Positions 53,033 through 64,000 of a stretch of DNA of 64,000 nt are shown piece by piece. Source of the stretch: Atriophallophorus winterbourni. Its lineage: Eukaryota; Platyhelminthes; Trematoda; Plagiorchiida; Microphallidae. The stretch is from NCBI GenBank assembly GCA_013407085.1, contig JACCGJ010008482.1, positions 186,001 to 250,000 of the forward strand. Direction: 5' to 3'. Position 1 is the stretch's first letter. Each line of letters opens with the position of its first letter. The position numbers and the translations under genes are program-made. The notes beneath the pieces were generated by a model. That model saw nothing but the letters and a program-made list of their open reading frames with translations. It was not told the origin of the DNA and searched no databases.

Positions 53033-53299
53033 AGACCGGTTTTGTGGAAATTCGAAAACAAAAATTCATTCATGATTCAATGCAATTTATCGAATGTCCA
53101 GGGTTGGATAACTGAGAACGCCGAATTCAAGTATGAAGGAACCCATCCATACGCATTAACTAATATTCGTTCAACCATATGCAGTTTAGTCGGCCTCACG
53201 TTTAAACCTCAATGCGATATGCATGGCGATCCTGAACATTCATTCACTTGGCAAACAGACGCTGGAATTCATTATTTGGAAGACCCGTACAAAATTACG
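53033..53299 (+). CDS. Candidate internal exon of an extracellular-type protein (unidentified)
   Basis: The plus strand has an acceptor ttgtttttatacgcag (53017-53032), an 89-codon phase-0 frame and a G/GTAAAT donor (53300-53305). The peptide runs VLWKFENKNSFMIQCNLSNV, then a FKYEGTHPYALTNIRSTICS stretch and QCDMHGDPEHSFTWQTDAGI. Several cysteines, N-x-S sites and a beta-rich look suit a secreted or ectodomain protein. Exons at 55.2 and 55.5 kb are in the same orientation. No family recognised with confidence. Confidence 0.5.
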
Positions 53300-53730
53300 G
53301 TAAATTTGCTGTCTAATAAAATACCGAGGATGCCATTAATATGAATTTGAAAGAGAGTTGAAGAATAAATCTGAATTATTATTTATCAGCGTCAGTACAA
53401 TGTTGAAAAAACAACGAATTCCAAACTAGTTATATACGACAAGGATATAATCGCAAAATATTTGCACATGATATCAACGAGAAAAATTAGACCGTATTCG
53501 TTCAATGTGCAGCTACATTTGGCGAAATTTTAATGAATCCAATGGGATAAATGACCTCTGATATGATGATGTTCCCGAAGTTAATACGATGCGTTTGCAA
53601 CAAGTCTTTGAGGAAAATTTACTTTTGAGCAGGTTTTCAATTAGTGGTTCGAAATAATCATTGATGCTGGTATTCATGGGCCTATAGCAATAGTTACAGT
53701 TTTATTTAGAAAAGTTATTAATACATGTCG

Positions 53731-54000
53731 TTATAAGGCACAGACGTTGCGCGTAGAATGATCTTGATGCATTTTTGAATACCACGGAGATTCTGGAGGA
53801 ATTGAGTGGGAAATAGCACGTAAACGATACGGAATATTAGTTATATAAAAGAGAACATGACGTCCACCTCGCAGATTAACGAACAAATGTTCGTTACGTT
53901 TTTGGGATTCAAACCTGAACCTATCTCTTCTGACCAGGTAGTTATTTAATCTTAACGAACAGCGAGCGGAATTCAGGAGTCGTTTCATTGTAATGCACAT
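53731..54000 (-). pseudogene. LINE RT C-terminal fragment
   Basis: The minus frame contains RRDRFRFESQKRNEHLFVNL and AISHSIPPESPWYSK, similar in layout to the C-terminal S-(L/I)-P...F tail of LINE ORF2. It lies in the putative intron of the plus-strand gene. Family assignment is tentative. Confidence 0.45.
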
Positions 54001-54179
54001 ACCAAGAATACTTCATCTTATGTTTGATAGGTTAAGTTGAGGGTGATTGTAGTAACGCAACGGATCAACTCATCAAACTACAATAAAATAACTGCCAACT
54101 ACAATATACTGTAGTAATTTAATAGCATCCACATGCACCGCATTTGCATAAGGACAGAAGGTGTTTTCCGTGAATAAAA

Positions 54180-54560
54180 ATGCGTCATATACTTGTGATT
54201 ACTCATACGTGCCCAGCCCATCAAACTATTCACAAAGTTGATCACAACGGTTCATTATGGAAGCCCTAGAGTCGAGTTACGCTTTTGTTTGAGCTCATCA
54301 GCAATGCATATCATCCGCTTGGTGTGGGATTCGAACCACCGACAATCACCAATTTAGTTCCACGCATAAACGACCTGGTCTACTGTTCACAGTTTGACCG
54401 ATCGCGATTAAGTGTTTATGAATCTTTCTCCAGACAGGCACACTGGATTAGCTTTGCTTCCCGGCCACCAAAATCTGTTTTGGTCGGCCGACGGAACAGA
54501 TCTCCGTTTCATACACTCCCTCCAGTTAAAGTGTAAGCTAACACCGATTAGATCTGATGC
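54180..54560 (-). repeat. tRNA-derived SINE-like repeat (best copy)
   Basis: On the minus strand GTGGTTCGAATCCCAC (about 54327-54345) is a canonical pol-III B box within a short stem. About 45 nt upstream gaccaggtcgtttatgcgtgg occupies the A-box position (TAGCCCAGGTCGTTA in the 43.2-kb copy). About 380 bp are shared with copies at 26985/33194 and 43170. No full tRNA cloverleaf can be drawn. Confidence 0.65.
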
Positions 54561-55224
54561 GCATTGTTGCTTAATCGATATTTTGAGAATATGTTGTTTA
54601 TATTTGTTTGCATATACTATTAGACCGGTCATATAACCTTGGAGAATGCACGATTGCAATTTAAAGAAATCTCGACAAATTCATTATCTGTTGACAAATT
54701 CCTGTATCGCAAAGCGATGAAAGATTAACAGGTTGAATCTCAGTTGTTCTCCTGGATTAGGAAAATCCAGTATAGCCGAATAGAGCATAAAATGTTTTTC
54801 TCCGATTGTTCATACAGAGAGACGTTGTCCTGGTCATTTTTTAATTCGCCCCAAATTGCACAAACGGTGTCTTTCCGATACGTTTTGGGAACCACTACGA
54901 CTAATTATGGCTGCCCTATTCAAACAGAAAGGCTAAGATTTCTCACTATCAACTTATTTATTTGTGGGTTATTGACCAATCAATTCGCTTGACAGAATTA
55001 GTAGAATGTCATTATTCTTTCAACTTACACAAGCATGCTGTTTGAACATTAGATAGTGTAAAATTCATTCCACACATTGCGTTCAATTTTAAGAACGAGG
55101 TTCGCTGAATTTTTTTGTAAAACTCTTACGTGGCGACGAAACGTTTCTATGCGATGCGTACATATCTGTAGATCCCGTTATTAGAATAATTGTTATAACT
55201 CAATAATTTCATTATTTTCGTAAG

Positions 55225-55270
55225 ATCCAGTGACGAAGAAATGTGTATTCAGTGCACCTGGTTTGGAATG
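55225..55270 (+). CDS. Candidate small exon of the plus-strand extracellular gene
   Basis: An acceptor tttcattattttcgtaag ends at 55224 (alternative AG at 55229-55230), and a GTAAGA donor starts at 55271. One frame reads TKKCVFSAPGLE and leaves two bases (TG). Joined with the single leading T of the next candidate exon these make a Cys codon, so the two exons are phase-compatible. A Cys-rich fragment of this kind resembles a PSI/plexin-type repeat, but this is tentative. Confidence 0.4.
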
Positions 55271-55509
55271 GTAAGAAACAAAAACATATAAACTCAAGAA
55301 TCCAACTGGTTTCCGTGGAGAAATATCAAGGAAAGCTAATTGTCGATCAATATATCTCGCAATCTTGTAAAATACTCGATAATTTTGGAGTTTTATCAGT
55401 TTTACTCTCAAAAGCAGGCTTGGATACAAGCAGTTCAATCGAATGACCTACCTTCCATTTTTATCAAAAGGGTGATATACCGATATACCGATATACTGAT
55501 TGCAAACAG

Positions 55510-55591
55510 TATGCTCTGGGATGTTCCACTTACGAATTGTCCCCACCTGAGGGATAATTCAGACGGCTATGATGGACAATATGCTCACGTT
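55510..55591 (+). CDS. Candidate exon following 55225-55270
   Basis: An acceptor attgcaaacag ends at 55509 and a GTGAGA donor starts at 55592. After one phase base, 27 codons read MLWDVPLTNCPHLRDNSDGY and DGQYAHV. Phase matches the previous exon, giving a C-MLWDVPLTNC spacing reminiscent of PSI domains. Downstream exons are not found. Confidence 0.4.
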
Positions 55592-55599
55592 GTGAGACA

Positions 55600-56295
55600 A
55601 GTGTTGCGGCTAAGTATATAAAACATTTAGTGGGGATTTTCGACAATATAAACGATGATGCTTAGCATAATTATTCAATTTACAATAAAATTTGCTCAGC
55701 TGGAATAATGACAATATTTGTATGTTTATTTGGTTCCTAACTGATTTCTGTGTAAATTTTATACATTGTTAACGATTAAGTTGAATTTGCAACATAAGCA
55801 ATTCTTTCAAAATGCGGTAACGAAATCTTCTGAAGAAAAATATAATGCACCAAACAAAAAACTCAAGGAAGCTTATCCAGAGATATGACTCTTTTGTTTG
55901 CCAGTGGGTCAGGAACGCAGTTGTCATTGTCCCCCGATTCCGTTAAATGGTACGTGACACAGAAGTACTATGTCGACGGCATTTAAACAGCGATAGTAGT
56001 TCCACCAATATTCTATGAGATGCAAGCGCACTTAACATTGCGCAATCGGTCAACATTACGAGGCAAGGTAAATATCGATTTTTATAAACATATATGATAA
56101 ATTGTCGCGAGCATTTTATGAATGTTTTGGCTACTTCTCGAATGTGCATGCTTTCTTAGTTACCTTGCAGTCAGAATTTGAAATCGTGGAAAATATGAAA
56201 AATTTTTAAACAATATTCGAACAGGTTTACCAATGTTGAATGAGAGTAAATGGCGAACCTGTTCAATTAAATTTACTCACTCACACTTATAGCTT
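55600..56295. other. AT-rich stretch, possible intron
   Basis: No coding or repeat signal. A short minus frame at 55943-56149 has no support. Confidence 0.35.
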
Positions 56296-56640
56296 TTTTG
56301 TGATAAACTGAGATTGTGATTCCGTGTCTGAACATCGTGGTTCGTTGTGCAAACCTTATATAACAGTTGGCATACAAGTATAACTTTGTTTACCTACAAT
56401 CCACTGTTTCAAGGCTCCCTGAACCTGATCTCACTGTATCCACCTGACGATGGCAAACAGCCTGAAACCGGTAGTGGTGTGTAAGGGATGAGGATGTGAG
56501 CAACACATTACTTTGGTCATATACAAGCGCCTTGAGTGCTTTGTCCAAGAATCACTTTGTGATTCTGTGTCTGAACATCGTGGTTCGTTGTACGAACCCT
56601 ATATAACAGTTGACATACAAGTATAACCTTGTATGTGCCT
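56296..56640 (+). repeat. Hammerhead repeat, subfamily II, about 1.4 units
   Basis: Contains acagttggcatacaagtata, the ccactgtttcaaggctccct lead, and a hammerhead at about 56439-56483: CCAC, CTGACGA, TGGC-AAACA-GCCT, GAAA, ACC/GGT, A, GTGG. Position 7 tolerates any base, so the core is complete; only the base pair at the foot of stem II is a mismatch. This is the best-preserved subfamily II ribozyme here. Confidence 0.75.
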
Positions 56641-56654
56641 ATAGTTAGGAGCTT

Positions 56655-57115
56655 GAACGTTCGAGCCGCCTAAGGTGGCTTGGGTCCTTTCATAGAATAG
56701 GGATTGTCCGTATTCCGAAAGATCTACTCAGCGGTTGAGTTTGCAATTAGGACAAGTCGACCCTTGGGCAGCCGCACTTGCGGTACAACTATGTTTTCAC
56801 AATAGATATAAACCTCTTACATTGACCCGCAAGCTGGAAAGAACTTGCTCTTGACCGCTCACTTTGGAGGCATTTTGTAAAGCGTCGACTGCAAGCCGGG
56901 AAGGAGCAAATACAGCTCCTGGCTGCTGAACGCAAATCACGCCGCCGGCGTGCAACTGATGCAATACAACAGAGTTCTGACTATCGTTGCAAGCGCTGCG
57001 GGAGAGATTGTTGCTCCCGAATCGGACTTTTTAGTCATTCAAAAAGTTGCAAAAGATGGAATTCATGCGATGTGATGTACATCCATGGTCGACATCGACC
57101 GACGGAGGCCAACAC
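56655..57115 (+). pseudogene. 5'-truncated RTE-like LINE, 3' end (family 1)
   Basis: Aligns with 47585-48035, with several one-base indels. The finger region (ctatcgttgcaagcgctgcg, gggagagattgttgctcccg) is kept. It runs straight into the satellite at gaggccaacacaagcagaac. Confidence 0.75.
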
Positions 57116-60100
57116 AAGCAGAACTCACCGTTGATGTTTCAACTGCAACGCGCTAGTTTGAAGAGGCAGCAGACTGGAATGACGCAACTGCTAACGTTTA
57201 AACGAGTCCGGTGTGAGCGATATCGCCATTCGTGTATTCTCATGCAATTCGAAAATAATCTTGGTCAGTTGTTACAAAGAGGTATTCTGACAGTTATCAA
57301 AGAAATGTATGTATTTCAAACAACACCATGAATGCTAAAATCATATCAAATACTAAGACAAATATAAAGTCTTCATGTTAACTGAATGGACAACAATAAA
57401 TTAGGAATGCAAAAAACATTAACATCACATCAATGCCAATATAGTGTTTGACGTTCTCGATGATGTGAGCAAGAACTCACCGTTGGATGTGTGAAGCAGA
57501 AACTCGCGAGTTTGGAGATGCAGCAGACTGGAATTACGCAACTCTCATCGTTTAAACGAGTCATGTCTCAACAATTTCGCCATTCGTGAATTCTCATGTC
57601 ATTCGGAAGCAATCTTGGCCAGTGTTATAAACAAGTATTCAGATGATTATCAAACACGTATATGTATATAAACCAGCATCATCGATGCTAAAATCATATC
57701 AAAAACTAAAACAAAAATGAAGTCTTAATGGCAAATGAATGAGCAATGATACATTGGAAATGCACTATACTTTATTATCAAATCAATGCCAATATAGTGT
57801 TTGACGTTTTTGGTGATGTAAGCAAGAACTCACCGTTGGATGTGTGAAGCAGAAACTCGCGAGTTTGAAGATGCAGCAGACTGGAATTACGCAACTCTCA
57901 TCGTTTAAACGAGTCATGTCTCAACAATTTCGCCATTCGTGAATTCTCATGCCATTCGGAAGCAATCTTGGCCAGTGTTACAAACAAATATTCAGATGAT
58001 TATCAAACACGTATATATATATATATATATGAACCACCATCATCAATGCTAAGATCATATCAAATACTAAGACAAAAATAAAGTCTTAATGGCAAATGAA
58101 TGGGCAATAATACATTAGAAATGCACTTTACTTTAACATCAAATCAATGCCAATAAACAGATTGACGTTTTTGATAATGTAAGCAAGAACTCACCGTTGA
58201 ATGTTTCAAGCTGCAACGCGCTAGTTTGAAGATGCAGCAGACTGGAATGACGCAACTCCTAACGTTTAAACGAGTCCGGTGTAAGCGATATCGCCATTCG
58301 TGTATTCTCATGCAATTCGAATATAATCTTGGTCAGTTGTTACAAAGAGGTATTCTGACAGTTATCAGAGAAATGTATGTATTTCAAACAACACAATGAA
58401 TGCTAAAATCATATCAAATACGAAGACAAATATAAAGTCTTCATGTTAACTGAAGGGGCAATAATACATTAGGAATGCAAAAAACTTTAACAACACATCA
58501 ATGTCAATATAGTGTTTCACGTTTTTTGATGATGTAAGCAAGAATTCACCGTTGGATGTGTGAAGCAGAAACTCGCGAGTTTGGAGATGCAGCAGACTGG
58601 AATTACGCAACTCTCATCGTTTAAACGAGTCATGTCTCAACAATTTCGCCATTCGTGAATTCTCTTGCCATTCGGAAGCAATCTTGGCCAGTGTTTCAAA
58701 CAAGTATTCAGATGATTATCAAACACGTATATATATATATGAACCACCATCATCAATGCTAAGATTATATCAAATAATAAGACAAAAATAAAGTCTTAAT
58801 GGCAAATGAATGGGCAATAATACATTAGAAATGCACTTTACTTTAACATCAAATCAATGCCAATAAACCGATGGACGTTTTTGATAATGTAAGCAAGAAC
58901 TCACAGTTGAATGTTTCAAGCTGCAACGCGCTAGTTTGAAGATGCAGCAGACTGTAATGACGCAACTCCTAACGTTTAAATGAGTCCAATGTAAGCGATA
59001 TCGCCATTCGTGTATTCTCATGCAATTCGAAAATAATCTTGGTCAGTTGTTACAAAGAGGTATTCTGACAGTTATCAGAGAAATGTATGTATTTCAAACA
59101 ACACCATGAATGCTAAAATCATATCAAATACGAAGACAAATATAAAATCTTCATGTTAACTGAATGGGCAATAATACATTAGGAATGCAAAAAACGTTAA
59201 CATCAAATCAATGCTAATAAAGTGTTTGACGTTTTTGATAATGTAAGCAAGAACTAACCGTTGAATGTTTCAAGCTGCAACGCGCTAGTTTGAAGATGCA
59301 GCAGACTGGAATTACGCAACTCCTAACGTTTAAACGAGTCATGTCTGAACAATATCGCTTTCCGTGAATTCTCATGCAATTCGAAAATAATCTTGGTAAG
59401 TGTTACAAACAAGTATTCTGATGATTATCAAACAAGTCTATGTATTTCAACCAGCTCGATTAATGCTAAAAGCATATCAAATACTAAGACAAATATATAG
59501 TCTTCATGTTAACTGAATGGTCAATAATACATTAGAAATGCACTATACTTTAAGATCAAATCAATGCAAATAAACCGTATGACGTATTTGAATGTTTCAT
59601 GCTGAAACGCGCGAGTTTGAAGATGCAGCATACTGAAATTACTCAACTTCTAATGTTTAAACGAGTCCTGTGTGCGCAATATCGCAATTCGTGAATTCTC
59701 ATCCAATTCGAAAATAATCTCGGTCAGTTGTTACAAAAATGTATTCTGTTAAACATCAAAGAAATGTATGGATTCCAACCAGCACCTTGAATGCTAAAAT
59801 CATATCAAATACTAAGACAAAAATGGAGTCTTCATTTTAACTTTATGGGCAATACTACATTAGGGATGCACAAAACTTTAACATCAATAGTTTTACAAAC
59901 AAGTAATCTGATGATTATCTAGCAAATCTATGTATTTCAAATGACTGAAATGACGCAACTCCTAACATTTGAAAGAGTCAGGTCTGAACAATATCTCCAT
60001 TCTTGTATTCTCATGCATTTCGAAAATAATCTTGGTTAGTTTTACAATTAAGTAATTTGATGATTATCAAACAATTCTAAGTATTTTAACCAGCACTGTG

Positions 60101-60640
60101 AATGTTAAAAGCATATCAAATACTTAGACAAAAATGAAGTCTTCATGTTTACTGAATAGGCGATAATATATTAAAAATGCACTATTTATTAACATCAAGC
60201 TAATGCCAATAAACCGTTTGACGTTTATGATGATGTAACTAAGAACTCACTTTCAAATTTTGCTTGCTGAATCGCGCAAGTTTGAAGATGAAGCAGACGG
60301 GAATTACGCAACTTTTAACGTTTAAACGAGTCCGGTGTGAGCAATATCACTATACATTAACATCAAATCAATGCCAATAAACCGTTCGACGTTTTTAATG
60401 ATGTAAGCAAGAACTCACCGTCGAATGTTATAAGCTGAAACGCGCGAGTTTGATGTTGCAGCAGACTGGAATTACGCAACTCTTAACGTTTAAACGAGTC
60501 CGGTGTGAGCAATATCGCAATTCGTGAATTCTCATGCAATTCTAAAATAATCTTGGTCAGTTTTACAAAACAGTAATCTGACGATTGTCAAAATAATCTA
60601 TTCATTTCAAACAGCACAATGAATTCTAAAGGCTACTGTA
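57110..60640. repeat. Satellite-like array, about 350-bp unit
   Basis: About ten units start with caagaactcaccgttg at roughly 57466, 57817, 58180, 58531, 58888 and 59243 and decay toward 60.4 kb. Two unit types alternate: one with gtgtgaagcagaaactcgcg, the other with gtttcaagctgcaacgcgct. Shared landmarks are agatgcagcagactgga and cgtttaaacgagtc. No coding frame is conserved. The type order suggests duplication of multi-unit blocks. Confidence 0.9.
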
Positions 60641-60644
60641 CGAG

Positions 60645-61287
60645 CAGTTTTAATGTATGGCTGCGAGACGTGAACGCCGCGGCAAGCCGATACTCAACGA
60701 TTATTGACGTTTGATCATCGTTGCCTGCGGAGTATATCTCGTTTAACCTGGCAACAGAAAGTCAAAAATGATGACGTCAGAAAGGCAGTCCTCGGCGATC
60801 GCTCTGTGCCACTCTATGATCATATATCCATGTGTTCCAGCTGAGATGGCTGGGGCACGTTCTCCGTATGGATGAGCGACGCCTTCCTCGCCTAGCTCTC
60901 TTTGCTCTCACTGGACCTGATTGGAAACGTTGCCGTGGCGGACAGAGGAATACCTGGCGGAAGACCCTCAAGCGTCTAACAGACCCACTAGCCATCGTGG
61001 GAACATCGCGCTCACCCAGGTGGGGTCCGAGGGACCGTGAAGTTATGTGGCTGATTACACTCAGTGTGATGGCAAAAGAAAGGAACCAGTGGCGAGAATC
61101 CTGCCGTGCTTGTGTTCCCGTTTATCAGTGACCCTTTCCCCTCCCTTATTCCAAAAAAGACACAAAAAGATAAAAAAAACGGCATGTGTAAACAGAGAGA
61201 CGTAACTTCTTCATGGTATACTTGTTGGCACATCGTCTGTAAAGACTTGTGTGATAATAATAATACCAAATAATAAAAGAAAATCAA
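60645..61287 (+). pseudogene. 5'-truncated RTE-like LINE, family 2, inserted in the satellite
   Basis: The plus frame gives FQLRWLGHVLRMDERRLPRL, GGQRNTWRKTLKRL and PRWGPRDREVMWL, the C-terminal region of RTE-like ORFs. Before it, in other frames, come AVLMYGCET and TFDHRCLRSISRLTW. The element ends in an AT-rich (ataat)n-like tail at about 61255-61285. Satellite sequence resumes at tcaaatactaagacaaaaat. Confidence 0.8.
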
Positions 61288-61514
61288 ATACTAAGACAAA
61301 AATAAAGTCTTCAAGTTAACTCAATGTGCAATAATACATTAGGAATGCACTATACATTAACATCAAATCAGGGCCAATAATCTGTATGACATTTTTGATG
61401 ATGTAAGCAAGAACGCTTTGTTGAATGTTTCAAGGTGAAACGCGCGAGTTTGAAGATGCAGCAGACTTAAATGACGCAACTCTTAACGTTCAAACGAGTC
61501 ATGTGTGAGCAATA
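61288..61514. repeat. Satellite array, right end
   Basis: Last partial unit of the 350-bp array after the LINE insertion, ending at cgagtcatgtgtgagcaata. Confidence 0.8.
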
Positions 61515-62400
61515 TCGTGCATCTTGACCTCGTCGTTTAATGCTATCATCGAACGAATTTTTATTCATCCTAACGGCGAACGGTCGCTTTACAAGATGGC
61601 CGACTGCTTTTCCGATCAAAGACCACGTTCCGAGTGTGTAGCACGTGTCTTCGTCGAACACTAGATTTCCCATTTTAGCACACCATTTATCATTGCAACC
61701 GACCAGGGCCCTCGGTTTCAATCGACAATGTTCCGAGATTTGACTCTACAACTTGGCTGTCAGCAAATCCAAAAGACCGTCTACCACCCCAGCGCGAATC
61801 AATTGGTTGATCGTGCCACACCGCAGGTCGAATGCACTTTAGCTGCTAAACTCAATCCCAAAAGATGCACTGAGAATTTATCACATCCTCTTCTTGGAAT
61901 TCGTTCTACCATCTTAGAAGGCATTCAATGCTCAGCCACAGAGTTAGTTTGTGGCACTACCTTGTGTCTCCTCGGTGAACTCGTTGTGCCTTGCCAGTCT
62001 TTACCTTCTATGTCAGATTACATAACTCGCTTGCGATCGTTTGTTTCGAAGTTGGATTATAGGACTCCACGACAGCGTCATGTCCACCAACAGAAATCAC
62101 CTCATCGCGATACGTTTGATTTTCTTTTTATGCGACGTGTGTCCTGATGAAAATCATTTCAACCAAACTATCATAGACCACGCAGAGCTAACTAAGAGTA
62201 AACACAAGTACGTCATTTTGAATATGAATGGTCGACGCCTCGCGGTTCCTATTGAATGTCTAAAACCAGCTTTCGTTGAGCTTAAGCCACCAAATCCATT
62301 GACACTGCTTTCCCCTCAATCACAACCGCCGTGTAATCCTCATGTGCCTACCACCTTCCTCGTTCATCTTAAACATTCAGTCCCTTCCAGTCCCGTTTAA
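61515..62400 (+). pseudogene. Ty3/Gypsy integrase relic (CsRn1-like)
   Basis: In shifting plus frames: VHLDLV, FTRWPTAFPIKD, ATDQGPRFQSTMFRDLTLQL, a CQQIQKTVYHPSAN stretch, then after a frame change YVILNMNGRRLAVPIECLKP. These align with the integrase and C-terminal part of the intact Gypsy element (14.1-14.9 kb) but are clearly diverged. Frameshifts, missing Glu context and no LTR make it dead. Confidence 0.8.
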
Positions 62401-63056
62401 ACTCGAACCGATAGACAACTGCGTTGGCCCAACCGTCGAAAGAACAAAATATCACGACCTACGATCACACCTAACATCCACTTTGGGCATTCAAACGGTC
62501 AATTCTCTCATGTGCATTTTGACTTCGTCGGTTAAATACCATGTGATCTCTTCCTAATACTAGCTTCAGAAAATGATCAAAGAAGATGCCGAGCAGTATG
62601 AATGCAAAACACATTTTTGTTAACATTCCGTCAAATTTCTAAAGCTTCAGTAATGTAAACTTTAAATCCGATTGACTAATATATCAGATTCGAAAGAGAA
62701 CGAGCTTGAGCAAACATTGAGAGTTAGCCTACAAATTCAAGACAGCAAAACCCACCCCTTGTTAGGTAGTCTAAACATTTTTATAAATCATGCAAACGCT
62801 AAAATTGCGAGTTCATTCTCAACGATATCTCAGTGAAGTAATTCATGTATAATGGTAGACATCCCGTTTGGAACCCACAATAGGATTCGAGTAAACACTA
62901 TCAGCTAATTCTGGTAGTTATACAAAAGTTTTGCATACAATTACCGAAGGCATCAAGAAGAAAGATTATTTTGCAACTGATGAAGACAAATCTATCACTC
63001 TTACCCTTAAAAAACGTGATGAAATTAGGGTCCGTTATCTCATTTGAAATTCTACT
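62401..63056. other. No recognised gene
   Basis: Sequence between two retroelement relics without a recognisable motif. Confidence 0.35.
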
Positions 63057-63232
63057 CTAACTATCATCATTGTTACAGTCACCAATCAATCTGTCTGTAT
63101 CGTAGAACAAGCGACTTGGGTTTGGTGGGCCGAGCATAGTATTCGACATTACTGGCTGACTTTGTTGTAGGCTAGAATCCTTGCATGTCCTGGATCTTGA
63201 CGTGTTCTTATTGGTCCGTAGACACCATCCAA

Positions 63233-63871
63233 TCAAATGTGCTCTTTGATATATTGTAGGGTCGAATAACACGCTTCGAGGAATTCTCGAACGTGACGAG
63301 TACTGCCTTTGGTGATGATTTCCATACTATTCCAATTGAATTCGTGTCCTTCATGATCCATGTGTACCGATGTTACTGATTTGTGGTGATGTCGTCGTGT
63401 AGCCAGTTTGTGTTCATGTATCCTTGTTTCTAACCTTCTCCCGATGTGTCCAATATAACATTTCTCACGATAGGAACACGGGATTCTGTTCACGACGTTA
63501 TTTCGTCCAACCTTAGCAAACATGCCCTTGACCTTGACTAGTTGGCTTCTCAGTGCTGAAGCTGGCTTGTGTGCTACACTAATTCCGAGCGGCCGTAGTA
63601 TTCTTGCGGCAGTGTTAACCTTGCTGTGTTCGTGCTGTTCACACGCAATTGGGTTGTCGAGTCCATGTTGCGAATTCTGAAGTCCTTTTGGTTTCCATTC
63701 TTCCGGAAGTGTTTGAATGAATGTTTCTCCTCTTCTTCCCAGAGATCGTCGGTAGTGCAGTGTTTTTTGCGCGGTTGAATTGTGTTCAATCGCAGCTCCG
63801 ATTGTGGGTGGCCAGGTGCTTGCTTTTAAAGTTCCACATTTGATCCGTGTGTGTTCGTTCCTTTTATACAC
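63233..63871 (-). pseudogene. Penelope-like element, linker and GIY-YIG endonuclease (partial)
   Basis: A minus-strand frame of about 212 codons opens after a stop near 63878, without an ATG. VYKRNEHTRIKCGTLKAS is RT-thumb/linker-like; then PLGISVAHKPASALRSQLVK and a VVNRIPCSYREKCYIGHIGR stretch with LETRIHEHKLA, and HMDHEGHEFNW. The IPC..C.YIG...R.LETR..EH pattern is the GIY-YIG nuclease of Penelope-like elements (Cercyon and Perere-10 are schistosome examples). The RT would lie beyond 64000. Stops upstream of 63878 suggest the element is damaged. Confidence 0.8.
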
Positions 63872-64000
63872 TAGTTTCTAGGTTTTCTTTTCTGTTCTTC
63901 ACGCATTCACATACAGAAATGGTAGACAGTTTTTCCAATTCTGTCTACTTCGTAAATTGAATTCCAATGAAGACGCAATTCAGTAGATGGTGCGCATTTT

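Noticed and set aside
54320..54350. tRNA gene suggested by GGTTCGAATCCC
   Set aside because: No matching acceptor or anticodon stems could be drawn, and the same sequence context recurs in diverged SINE copies.
57110..61514. CRISPR-like array
   Set aside because: Units are long, nearly identical throughout and lack spacers; this is a eukaryotic satellite.

Overview
This is an AT-rich, very repeat-rich stretch of an animal nuclear genome. Flatworm (trematode, most likely schistosomatid) origin is an inference. It rests on a CsRn1-type Ty3/Gypsy element with a CHCC Gag finger, CR1- and RTE-like LINE debris, a Penelope-like GIY-YIG endonuclease, a Mutator-like transposase with a SWIM finger, and many hammerhead-ribozyme repeats. 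No complete host gene is visible. Host coding sequence appears only as scattered candidate exons in which an open frame is bounded by plausible splice sites.

Layout. 1-2.4 kb: candidate minus-strand exons inside a 233-bp direct repeat. 2.5-16.2 kb: a duplicated block (2537-3819 and 9427-10608), decayed LINEs, and an intact-looking CsRn1-like Gypsy element (10773-15947) with 4-bp target duplications and a paralogous empty site at 9.15 kb. 16.2-24 kb: a signal-peptide first-exon candidate at 17.4 kb, a second duplicated block (18.5-19.7 and 22.1-23.3 kb) and a decayed LINE with endonuclease and RT. 24-27 kb: LINE pieces and a strong minus-strand exon (26329-26700).

26.98-33.4 kb is a nest. A SINE-like repeat is split by a LINE (27212-33193). 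That LINE is split by a young, non-autonomous LTR element (27615-30168) and, further on, by a tetrameric 233-bp hammerhead array (31893-32805). The LTR element encodes a single Gag-protease protein whose C-terminal tail carries two BRCA2 BRC-like repeats. A Gag protein with RAD51-binding-type repeats is the most unusual object in the window.

34-44 kb: a second hammerhead subfamily, several minus-strand exon candidates (34.8-35.1, 41.8, 42.6, 43.7-44.1 kb), a Mutator-like pseudogene split by a second copy of the same LINE 3' region, scrambled integrase pieces, and a foldback element whose inverted arms contain hammerhead-like cores. 44.6-48.1 kb: a nearly complete RTE-like LINE broken by one small frameshift near its C-terminus. 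48-56 kb: sparse, with a plus-strand candidate gene (53.0-55.6 kb) of extracellular character. 56-61.5 kb: hammerhead units and a roughly 350-bp satellite. 61.5-64 kb: a Gypsy integrase relic and a Penelope-like endonuclease.

The elements interact mainly by insertion into one another. Four insertions are dated relative to each other by nesting, and three have an empty site visible elsewhere in the window.
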